A DNA stretch of 10,078 nucleotides from Sedimentisphaerales bacterium (GTDB taxonomy: Bacteria; Planctomycetota; Phycisphaerae; Sedimentisphaerales; SG8-4), in contig JAFGCA010000831.1 in NCBI GenBank assembly GCA_016932895.1, positions 1-10,078 of the forward strand, read 5' to 3'. Position 1 is the stretch's first letter. Each line of letters begins with the position of its first letter. This document shows positions 1 through 6,070 of this stretch, in pieces. The notes beneath the pieces were generated by a model. That model was not told the origin of the DNA and made no database searches. It saw only the letters and a list, made by a program, of their open reading frames with translations. The position numbers were made by a program, and so were the translations under genes.

Positions 1-57
1 CCTTTCGATTAGGGTTACTGTAGTTTGCTCAACACACACACTGTAACGCTACGAAAG
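1..57. repeat. Imperfect inverted repeat at left window edge
   Basis: CTTTCG at 2-7 is the reverse complement of CGAAAG at 52-57. Further in, TAG 10-12 pairs with CTA 49-51 and GTTAC 14-18 pairs with GTAAC 43-47. That gives about 14 base pairs with a two-base bulge and one mismatch, and a 24-base loop. No U-tract follows, so it is not a standard intrinsic terminator. It could be the 3' hairpin of an upstream gene outside the window or part of a dispersed repeat. Pairing is seen directly; the function is unknown. Confidence 0.4.
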
Positions 58-77
58 AATTGCGTCTCTTTATATCT

Positions 78-181
78 CAGCGTCAAGCGCCAGCTTGGCC
101 ATGGTGGACGCTTCCACTTTGTATGTCTCTCAAGCGGTCTTTGGCTTTGCGCCATCGCCAAGGCCTGCGGCCTTGACGCTG
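78..181. repeat. 104-bp imperfect palindrome (possible REP/MITE-like element)
   Basis: CAGCGTCAAG at 78-87 is a perfect reverse complement of CTTGACGCTG at 172-181. The next 20 or so bases inward on each arm also resemble each other when one is inverted (left CGCCAGCTTGGCCATGG, right inverted CGCAGGCCTTGGCGATGG). A second, compact perfect hairpin, CAAGGCC-TGC-GGCCTTG, sits within the right arm at 159-175. The length is close to that of the two TGTCATCCTGA palindromes elsewhere in the window, but the sequence is unrelated. It lies in non-coding DNA upstream of the GH2 gene. Whether it is dispersed in the genome cannot be seen here. Confidence 0.4.
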
Positions 182-405
182 CCACCCTGGAAGCCAACGA
201 AGAACGGTATCCCGGTGCCGCACAACTCTCACAGACACCGCGCTCCGGTTCTGCGGCATTTCCGTTTGCCTTCGTCTGCGATTGGTGTCACAATGCAGAG
301 CCGTGCGGGGGCGGTGTTGTCGGGCGGCCCCTTGACGGGCCGGGAGACGATGAAGCGAGAGAGGTGCCGCAGGCTTGGGTCCATAGAAGCAGATGGGGTT
401 TTGGA
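182..405. other. Non-coding leader region of the GH2 gene
   Basis: This stretch is open in the GH2 frame back to position 25, but the translation has no recognisable domain and the real protein starts with a signal peptide at 406. I therefore treat it as non-coding. It holds a promoter candidate at 266-294 and a small GC-rich hairpin, CGGCCC 325-330 with GGGCCG 337-342. No convincing small gene was seen on either strand. Confidence 0.5.
266..294 (+). promoter_or_regulatory. Possible sigma70-type promoter for the GH2 gene
   Basis: TTGCCT at 266-271 (4 of 6 matches to the -35 consensus) is separated by exactly 17 bases from CACAAT at 289-294 (4 of 6 to the -10 consensus). It would give a leader of about 105 bases before the GH2 start at 406. 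Such matches arise easily by chance, so this is a weak call. Confidence 0.22.
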
Positions 406-3400
406 ATGAGAAACTGGCTATTGGCGTGGGTCGTTCTTGGCAGCGTGATTGGCTTTGGGAGCGACGCGGGGGCGAATCCGCCGATGTTGCGACGGGTCCT
501 CGATCTTTCGGGATCGTGGCGGATCGTCGCCGATCCTGAGGACCGGGGTCGCAAGGAACGGTGGTATGAGGCTGGTCGGCTCGCGGAGGGCAAGCCCGTG
601 CAGGTGCCGGCCGCATGGGAAACCGCCCTGGGGACGGACTACGACGGCGTGGCCTGGTATGCGCGGGACATCACCGTTCCGGCCTTTGGCGATGAGCAGC
701 GCGTCTTGCTGCGTTTTCACGGCGCCGGCACGGAGGCCGAGGTGTGGGTCGACGGCACGTTCGTCGGTCGTCACACCGGCCCGTGGACGCCTTTCACTCT
801 GGACGTAACCTCGGCGGTACGGACGGGCCGGACCGCGCAGCTCGTGGTGCGGCTTGACGAGAAGGTCGGACACAACACGCAGGGTTTCTTGCCGATCATC
901 GCGCCGCACTTCGCCGGCCTGTGGCAGAAGGCGGAATTGATCGTCATTTCGCGGGCGCATCTGGGTGATACGCAAATCGCCGTTGACGCTTCGGACATCG
1001 ACCTTGCCGGTGGTACGGCAAACCTGCGGGCCTCGGTCCCCGTCATCGGCGAGACGAATGTGATTGGCTCGGTGCGCTTTACGCTTTTCGATCCGGCGGG
1101 CAAGCAGGTTGGCTCCGGCCCGGGCCGGTTCGACGCGGGGGTCGCCCGCTGGCAATGGTCGGGTCCGGCCGAGCCGTGGGACCTGGGCCGGCCTCGTCTG
1201 TACCGGCTGCGGATCGAGCTGTGTGACAGCAAGGGTGACGTGCTGGACGTCGCGGTAACGTCCCTGGGCTTTCGCAAGGTCACCACGGACGGGCCGAGAA
1301 TCCTGCTCAACGGCAAGGACCTCGTCGTGCGGGGATTCCTGACGTGGGGCTACTACCCGCCGCTCCTGGCGCCGGCGCCCGAGCCGGCGCGCTTTCGCCG
1401 ACAGTTGCGCTACTTCCGCGATTGCGGATTCAATCTGATCAAGTTCTGCCTGTGGCTGCCGCCGGCGGAGTTGCTCGATATCGTCGATGAAGAAGGTATG
1501 CTGGCCTGGGTGGAGTATCCGACGTGGCACCCGAAGATCGACCAGGCCCATCGGGACAAGCTTCTCGGCGAGTACACGGAGATGAGCCATCACGACGGCG
1601 ATCATCCTTCGGTGATCCTGCGCAGCATCACCTGCGAGACGGGGCCCTCGGCCGATCTGGACGTGATTCGCGAGTTGTACGATCTTCTGAAACGCCGTTG
1701 TCCCGCCACGCTCGTGGTGGACGACTCGTCGTGGATCGGCTGGAACCGGATTCACGATTTCTGGGACGATCACTCCTACGGCAACAACCGTACGTGGCGC
1801 GACGCGCTGGCCTCGTTCCAGAAGCACATTGACACGCACGGCGTCAAGCCGCTGCTGCTGGGCGAGGCCATTGCGGCCGACACGTGGATCGATCCGGCCG
1901 AACTGCTGGCCGCAGGCGGCAAAGAGGCGTGGTGGCTGCCGGGGTGGTTCGACGAACAGCGCCGGTTCGAGCGGCAGTTGCAGCAACGCTTCGGTGGGGC
2001 CGGCTATGATCCCGTGGCCGACCTGCGCGCCGGCTCGCGGAAATACGCCATGGACATGCGGCGCTGGCAGATTGAGACGTATCGCCATCAAATGCCCCAC
2101 AGTGGCTACGTCGTCAGCACGGTTCAGGACGTGACATTGTGCGCGATGGGTCTGCTGGACTCTCTGGGCCGGCCCAAGTGGCCCGTGTCCGATTGGGCGT
2201 TTCACGGGCCCGTGATGATGCCGCTCAGCACGGTAGGGGACCGGCGCGCTTTTGCGAGCGGGTCGGAGTTGAGCCTCGAGCCGTGCCTCCGCGTCACTCC
2301 CGAGGCCGGCTCGGCCACGCCGGTCGAGATGCGCTGGTCGCTCGGCACGCAGCAGGTGGTTCGTGCGGTGGCGCCGACGGACGATCCGGCGCCGGTGCGA
2401 CTGCAACTGCCGTCTTCGGCGGATCGGCCGCAGCAGGTACATCTTCGGCAAACCCGCGCCGGAAAAGACCTTTCCTGGGAGCTGTGGGTTCTGCCCGATC
2501 CCGCCGATCCCGGCGTCCCGGTATCGATCTGCGCCGATGCGGACGGGTCGTTGCAGCGTCTGTTCTCCAGGGCGGCGACGCTCGCGCCCCGGCGGCCCGT
2601 GCCGGACGATACGCCGGTGGTCATCACGCGTGCGCTGAGCCGGGAACTGCTCGACTATCTGCAGGCCGGCGGGCGCGTCTTGCACCTGACGTCGAACCAG
2701 TCGGGTTCGGTCAAGGACGAGGAGATATGGTTTCTGCGCGGGACCGCCTGGTCGCCGCGACAGCCGAACGGATTCCTGAAGCGCTGCCCGGCCGAGATGC
2801 TCAGCTACCTGCAGTTGTTCGACCTGGGAGGCAATACGATCATGCGCGGGGAGGCTTTCTGGGAGCAGGTCGATCCGCTGCTGATGTTCGTGGAGACGCA
2901 CGATCTGAAGACGGTTCGACCCAACCTGATGCTGTTCGAGACGGGCGTGGGCAAGGGCCGGTTGATCGTGAGTTGCCTGCGCCACGAAGGCGGACCCCGG
3001 AACAACTACGCCGGCTTCTGGCTGACCCGGGAATTGGTCGCGCATCTGTTGACCGGACCGAATCCGGTGCGGGCGCTGAGCGAGGAGATGATTCAGGTGC
3101 TCTACGACAACCTTGCGACGGAGACGCGAGATCTCGATCCGGTCTGGCGTTTCACAACCGATCCCAACGACGAAGGCCTGGAGGCCGGCTTCTTCAAGAC
3201 TGATTTCGACGACGGACGATGGCGGAACCTTCAGGCACGCTCGGCCGAAGAAGGCGAGATCTGGAATCGCTACGACGGCTGGGGATGGTATCGCAAGACC
3301 GTCGAGGTGCCGGCGACCTGGAAAGGCCGGAAGGTGCGCATCGTGTTCGACGGTGTCGACGACATGTACCGCCTGTTTGTCAACGGGCGCGCCGCCGGCG

Positions 3401-3597
3401 GGTACGGAAAAATGGACCGTTCCGAATCGTCCTTTCTCAAGAGAACGTGGGTCGACATCACCGACCATATTCAATACGGAGCCGACAATACATTGGCCTT
3501 GCAAATCTACGATTGGGTCGGCTCCGGCGGTCTCAACGGCAAGGTCTGGCTCACGACCGGGCCCGTCGGCGAACACATGGAGTTGCTACGCCGGTGA
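406..3597 (+). CDS. Exported glycoside hydrolase family 2-type protein with C-terminal extensions
   Basis: This 1063-residue protein probably acts on extracytoplasmic glycans; the substrate is unknown. Residues 1-23 form a signal peptide (Arg, hydrophobic stretch, Ala-Gly-Ala end), and GGGG at 395-398 lies 7 bases upstream, which is why I start at 406 and not further up the open frame. In order: a GH2 sugar-binding jelly roll (about 30-185), an Ig-like sandwich (about 186-290), a TIM-barrel-like domain (about 296-610), a region resembling the glutamine-amidotransferase-like domains of some glycosidases (about 730-880), and a second jelly roll (914-1055). The expected acid/base region reads HPSVILRSITCET, so Glu411 is kept but the Asn normally before it is Cys410. 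Glu487 in LLLGEA is the likely nucleophile, 76 residues later, the spacing found in LacZ. The usual His after the RG motif at the barrel start is missing (RGFLTWGYY). The GH2 fold assignment is strong; beta-galactosidase or beta-glucuronidase activity is not shown. It converges with the sirtuin gene. Confidence 0.85.
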   Translation: MRNWLLAWVVLGSVIGFGSDAGANPPMLRRVLDLSGSWRIVADPEDRGRKERWYEAGRLAEGKPVQVPAAWETALGTDYDGVAWYARDITVPAFGDEQRVLLRFHGAGTEAEVWVDGTFVGRHTGPWTPFTLDVTSAVRTGRTAQLVVRLDEKVGHNTQGFLPIIAPHFAGLWQKAELIVISRAHLGDTQIAVDASDIDLAGGTANLRASVPVIGETNVIGSVRFTLFDPAGKQVGSGPGRFDAGVARWQWSGPAEPWDLGRPRLYRLRIELCDSKGDVLDVAVTSLGFRKVTTDGPRILLNGKDLVVRGFLTWGYYPPLLAPAPEPARFRRQLRYFRDCGFNLIKFCLWLPPAELLDIVDEEGMLAWVEYPTWHPKIDQAHRDKLLGEYTEMSHHDGDHPSVILRSITCETGPSADLDVIRELYDLLKRRCPATLVVDDSSWIGWNRIHDFWDDHSYGNNRTWRDALASFQKHIDTHGVKPLLLGEAIAADTWIDPAELLAAGGKEAWWLPGWFDEQRRFERQLQQRFGGAGYDPVADLRAGSRKYAMDMRRWQIETYRHQMPHSGYVVSTVQDVTLCAMGLLDSLGRPKWPVSDWAFHGPVMMPLSTVGDRRAFASGSELSLEPCLRVTPEAGSATPVEMRWSLGTQQVVRAVAPTDDPAPVRLQLPSSADRPQQVHLRQTRAGKDLSWELWVLPDPADPGVPVSICADADGSLQRLFSRAATLAPRRPVPDDTPVVITRALSRELLDYLQAGGRVLHLTSNQSGSVKDEEIWFLRGTAWSPRQPNGFLKRCPAEMLSYLQLFDLGGNTIMRGEAFWEQVDPLLMFVETHDLKTVRPNLMLFETGVGKGRLIVSCLRHEGGPRNNYAGFWLTRELVAHLLTGPNPVRALSEEMIQVLYDNLATETRDLDPVWRFTTDPNDEGLEAGFFKTDFDDGRWRNLQARSAEEGEIWNRYDGWGWYRKTVEVPATWKGRKVRIVFDGVDDMYRLFVNGRAAGGYGKMDRSESSFLKRTWVDITDHIQYGADNTLALQIYDWVGSGGLNGKVWLTTGPVGEHMELLRR

Positions 3598-3850
3598 GCG
3601 CGAGCCGAAATCCTGCAAAATGGGGATTGGGCTTGCTTTCGGGAGGAAAAATCTGCCGTGGCATTTTCTCTCGCGAGACAGCAAGTATTGTGTAATACGG
3701 ATGATGATGTGTCTCTGCGTGGTTTGTCATCCTGAACGAAGCGTCGCGCAGTGAAGGACCTGGGCTGCGTACGGAAGAGATTCCTCGTTCTCGGGCCAGA
3801 TCCTTCGCCTGGGGCTCAGGATGACAGAGTCCTGCTGCGCAAGTTTCTTT
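3598..3850. other. Convergent intergenic region between GH2 and sirtuin genes
   Basis: The gap separates two genes transcribed toward each other. Most of its right half is the palindromic repeat at 3725-3826. The left part has only small symmetrical elements: the 10-bp palindrome TCTCGCGAGA at 3669-3678 and a short GTATT-GTGT-AATAC hairpin at 3685-3698. No stem followed by a T-run was found on either strand, so transcription termination may rely on the large palindrome or on Rho. No gene is supported. Confidence 0.6.
3725..3826 (+). repeat. Palindromic intergenic repeat, copy 1 (TGTCATCCTGA-bounded)
   Basis: The 102-bp element starts with TGTCATCCTGA (3725-3735) and ends with its exact reverse complement TCAGGATGACA (3816-3826). 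Inside, GAAGGACCTGG near 3753 pairs with CCAGATCCTTC near 3796-3806 with one mismatch, so it could fold into a two-part stem. The inverted right end (GAGCC-CAGGCGAAGGATCTGG region) matches the left end of the copy at 7068-7173, which makes the two copies inverted relative to each other. Such CATCCTGAGC...GAAGGATCT palindromes are a REP/MITE-like class I recall from many environmental bacterial genomes. It sits about 24 bp past the sirtuin stop and 127 bp past the GH2 stop, where it could end both transcripts. Confidence 0.8.
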
Positions 3851-4642
3851 TCAGGACGCGGTGTGCTGCTGGTAGCGATCCCAGATGGCCTGGAGGGCCG
3901 CAGCGGCGCGCAGCGGGAGCTTGACATCGACGAGGTGCGAGACGCCGGTGGTGTCGGGGTTGATCTCGACGGTGGGGCGGCCCGCCTGTGCGGCCAGGCG
4001 CACGGGCTCGGCGATGTAGGGGAATACGCTGGTCGTCCCGATCGTGAAGACGATGTCGAAGCCGGCGCTCAACTGTTCGTAGAGCGCCTGAACTTTGTCT
4101 TCGGGCAGCATCTCACCGAACAGCACCACGTCCGGGCGGAGAGTGTCCTGGCATTGCGGGCACCGCGGCGGGAAAGACAGGCCGCTGTAGTCTTGGACCG
4201 TGGACCGATAAGAACAACGCAGGCAGCACAGGTCGTGCAGATCTCCGTGGATGTCGATCACGTTGCGGGCGCCGGCGGCCCGGTGGAAACCGTCGACGTT
4301 CTGCGTCAGCGTCCAGACCCGCTCGAAACGGCCTTCGATTTCCGCGACGACCTCATGGGCCCGATTGTGCCGCGCATCGCGGCACGCTCGTTCGATCTGC
4401 GCCAGGTACTTCCATGTCAGCTCGGGACGCTGCTCCATGACGTCGCCGGAGAGGACTCGTTCGATCGGCATCCCCTCTTCCGTGGCATTAGTGTTGTAGA
4501 GCCCGCCAATGCCGCGATAGGTGGGCAGGCCCGAATCCGCGGAGATCCCCGCACCGGTGACAAACAATACGCTCCCGCTGCTGGCCAGCATCTCTGCCAC
4601 CCGGGCGATTTCTGTTGCATAATCACGTGTCGAGTCTTTCAT
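3851..4642 (-). CDS. SIR2-family NAD-dependent protein deacylase (sirtuin)
   Basis: This 263-residue protein should remove acyl groups from lysine side chains using NAD+, giving nicotinamide and O-acyl-ADP-ribose, in the cytoplasm. The NAD-binding motif GAGISADSGLPTYRG is at 30-44, TQNVDGFH at 113-120, and the catalytic histidine is His132 in IHG. The zinc site is Cys140-x-x-Cys143 and Cys161-x-x-Cys164. RPDVVLFGE (169-177), GTTSVFPYIAEP (202-213) and NPDTTG (228-233) complete the family pattern, and the length is typical for a full single-domain sirtuin. The Tyr-x-x-Arg pair that marks class III desuccinylase/CobB enzymes is not apparent: the corresponding stretch reads WKYLAQIE (77-84). I therefore favour deacetylase activity, but substrates are unknown. 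An in-frame TGA lies 9 bases before the ATG, so the start cannot lie further upstream. No clear Shine-Dalgarno site is visible. It is divergent from the barrel gene. Confidence 0.95.
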   Translation of the reverse strand: MKDSTRDYATEIARVAEMLASSGSVLFVTGAGISADSGLPTYRGIGGLYNTNATEEGMPIERVLSGDVMEQRPELTWKYLAQIERACRDARHNRAHEVVAEIEGRFERVWTLTQNVDGFHRAAGARNVIDIHGDLHDLCCLRCSYRSTVQDYSGLSFPPRCPQCQDTLRPDVVLFGEMLPEDKVQALYEQLSAGFDIVFTIGTTSVFPYIAEPVRLAAQAGRPTVEINPDTTGVSHLVDVKLPLRAAAALQAIWDRYQQHTAS

Positions 4643-4803
4643 GTCGCCAGATCAATCCTGTATCCGGAAAAGATCAAAAACAGAGCACCCGGACCTCTAA
4701 GGTAGCGACGCGGACCGGGATTTCAAGCGCGTTTCCACCGGCAGCGGCTTCCGGGGGACCGTCGGGCCTTCGCCCCGAAAGGTCAAATAAACGAGATTCT
4801 CGC

Positions 4804-4832
4804 TTGACTTTTTCCTCGTCTTGCGACATTGT
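4804..4832 (+). promoter_or_regulatory. Candidate sigma70-type promoter for the barrel gene
   Basis: TTGACT at 4804-4809 matches the -35 consensus at 5 of 6 positions. After a 17-base spacer comes CATTGT at 4827-4832, which keeps the second-position A and final T of the -10 element but matches only 3 of 6. The transcript would start about 60 bases before the ATG at 4899. Good -35 and spacing, weak -10. Confidence 0.4.
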
Positions 4833-4886
4833 GGAGCAGTATTCTTGGTGCGGGGTCACCCGCGTGGCAATTTGATGGTTCGAGTT

Positions 4887-4892
4887 AGGAGG
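4887..4892 (+). promoter_or_regulatory. Strong Shine-Dalgarno site fixing the barrel gene start
   Basis: A full AGGAGG lies six bases upstream of the ATG at 4899. The open frame extends back to 4821, but this site together with a signal peptide beginning exactly at 4899 decides for the shorter form. Confidence 0.85.
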
Positions 4893-4898
4893 TCCGTT

Positions 4899-5843
4899 AT
4901 GACACGCTTGAACACATTGCTGTCGGTTGTATGCCTGTTGGTTGCGTTGTCTTTCGCAGTACCGGCGGCGGCGTACGACCAGCCGTTGGGGCTGAACCTC
5001 GGTTTCACCAGTTTCATGGACGGCGGTCCGCCGGCCGGTCCCGGATGGTACTTCACCGAGTACCTCCAGTTGTATAACGGTGACCATCTCCGCGACTATC
5101 CGAATCCGGCGGCTCGCCACAAGGACGTCGATGCCTGGGTCAACCTCAACCAGCTCATCTACCAGTCCGATCAGGCATTGTTGCTCGGCGGCAAGTGGGG
5201 CCTCGACGTGATCGTGCCGCTGGTGTGCATCGACGCCGACCCCGCCGCGCCCGACAACGGCGCCGGCGTTGGCGATGTCACGGTGGGCCCGTTTTTACAG
5301 TGGGATCCGATCATGGGCGCCAACGGCCCGGTGCTGATGCATCGTGTCGAGCTGCAAATGATCGTCCCCGTGGGCAAGTACGACGATGAAAAGGCCCTCA
5401 ATCCGGGCGCCAATCACTTCTCGTTCAACCCCTACTGGGCCGGTACCTGGTTCGTGACGCCCAAACTCACGGCCACCTGCCGATTGCACTACCTCTGGAA
5501 CGACAAGAACGACGATCCCTTCATCGGGTATGGCCCGCTTGACGACTTGCAGGCCGGCGAGGTCTTCCACGCGAATTTCGCCGCTTCCTACGAAGTGCTG
5601 CCCAAGCAATTGCGCGTCGGCGCCAACGGGTACTACCTGAGGCAGATCAGCGATTCGGAGTGGGACGGTCCGGGTGACCCTTCCGACCCCGATAGCCGGG
5701 AGCAGGTCCTGGGCATCGGCCCCGGTGCCATGTGGAGCTTCTCGCAGGACATGCACCTGTTCTTCAACATGTATTTCGAGTCGCACGTGAAGAATCGCCC
5801 CGAGGGCGAGCGCTTCAACCTGCGCTTCGTCTATCACTTCTGA
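4899..5843 (+). CDS. Outer-membrane beta-barrel, phenol-degradation MetA-like (SphA-type) protein
   Basis: The 314-residue protein carries a signal peptide (hydrophobic residues about 6-22, cleavage likely after VPAAA at 21-25) and ends in RFNLRFVYHF (305-314). A terminal aromatic Phe preceded by alternating hydrophobic residues is the usual signature for insertion of outer-membrane barrels by the BAM machinery. The N-terminal pattern (GPGWYFTEYLQLYNGD, 47-62) and repeated amphipathic strands with aromatic girdles resemble the family named after the meta-pathway phenol-degradation protein, whose members are thought to be transporters or porins for hydrophobic compounds. Family membership does not show that this one handles phenol, and no aromatic-degradation genes lie nearby. 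The start at 4899 is supported by AGGAGG six bases upstream. A strong hairpin follows 18 bases after the stop. It could also be called an uncharacterised barrel transporter. Confidence 0.8.
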   Translation: MTRLNTLLSVVCLLVALSFAVPAAAYDQPLGLNLGFTSFMDGGPPAGPGWYFTEYLQLYNGDHLRDYPNPAARHKDVDAWVNLNQLIYQSDQALLLGGKWGLDVIVPLVCIDADPAAPDNGAGVGDVTVGPFLQWDPIMGANGPVLMHRVELQMIVPVGKYDDEKALNPGANHFSFNPYWAGTWFVTPKLTATCRLHYLWNDKNDDPFIGYGPLDDLQAGEVFHANFAASYEVLPKQLRVGANGYYLRQISDSEWDGPGDPSDPDSREQVLGIGPGAMWSFSQDMHLFFNMYFESHVKNRPEGERFNLRFVYHF

Positions 5844-5861
5844 TCGTTCGCCAAATTGACT

Positions 5862-5927
5862 CCGGGGACATCGTCCCGCCTCTCGGATCGTCCGGAAGAG
5901 GTTCGAGGGCGGGATGATGTCCCGCGG
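5862..5927. terminator. Strong hairpin downstream of the barrel gene
   Basis: GGGACATCGTCCCGCC (5865-5880) pairs with GGCGGGATGATGTCCC (5908-5923), 15 of 16 positions matching and the odd one a wobble. CTCG 5882-5885 extends the stem with CGAG 5904-5907 after a one-base bulge, and CCG 5862-5864 with CGG 5925-5927 extends it outward. It begins 18 bases after the barrel stop codon. There is no T-run afterwards, so it is not a classical intrinsic terminator; it may still stop transcription or protect the 3' end, or be a dispersed palindrome. Pairing is certain, function inferred. Confidence 0.55.
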
Positions 5928-6070
5928 CAGTTTCGCGGTTCGTTTACTGCCAGGCGCGGCTTGCCGCCGCCGGCGACGGAAAGCCCGAAGCAGGCGCGGC
6001 CGGTATTTGTCTGAGTGGTGCCGCAACCGCCTTGACGCTTCGGACGCTGCCTGTGCGGGAGAGAGTACCG

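Larger units (their letters stand above)
4643..4898. other. Divergent intergenic region, sirtuin and barrel genes
   Basis: This 256-bp gap must hold the promoters of both divergent genes. The only candidate I can support is at 4804-4832 for the rightward gene. I found no convincing leftward -35/-10 pair for the sirtuin. No operator-like long inverted repeat was seen. Confidence 0.5.

Noticed and set aside
25..405. In-frame upstream extension of the GH2 gene by 127 codons
   Set aside because: The extra residues show no domain and would bury the signal peptide; the DNA there is made of inverted repeats.
83..616. A 177-codon minus-strand frame over the left intergenic region and the GH2 start
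   Set aside because: Arg- and Pro-rich translation without domains, running into the GH2 signal peptide region; no ribosome-binding site was seen.
2139..3203. A 354-codon + strand frame inside the GH2 gene
   Set aside because: It is an out-of-frame shadow of the GH2 gene, rich in Arg, Gly and Ala, with no start signal or motif.
418..3576. A 1052-codon open frame antisense to the GH2 gene
   Set aside because: It lies fully opposite a gene with clear domains and a signal peptide; its translation is rich in Arg, Pro, Gln and His without motifs, as expected of an antisense frame in GC-rich DNA.
3669..3698. Palindrome TCTCGCGAGA and a small GTATT-GTGT-AATAC hairpin as a terminator
   Set aside because: Stems of five pairs with no T-run are too weak to support a terminator call.
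3821..4705. A 294-codon frame on the + strand opposite the sirtuin
   Set aside because: It is the antisense shadow of a gene with all sirtuin motifs.
983..6045. A shared 14-mer TTGACGCTTCGGAC at 983-996 and 6032-6045
   Set aside because: One copy is in GH2 coding sequence and the other in a leader region, with no similarity on either side; most likely chance in GC-rich DNA.
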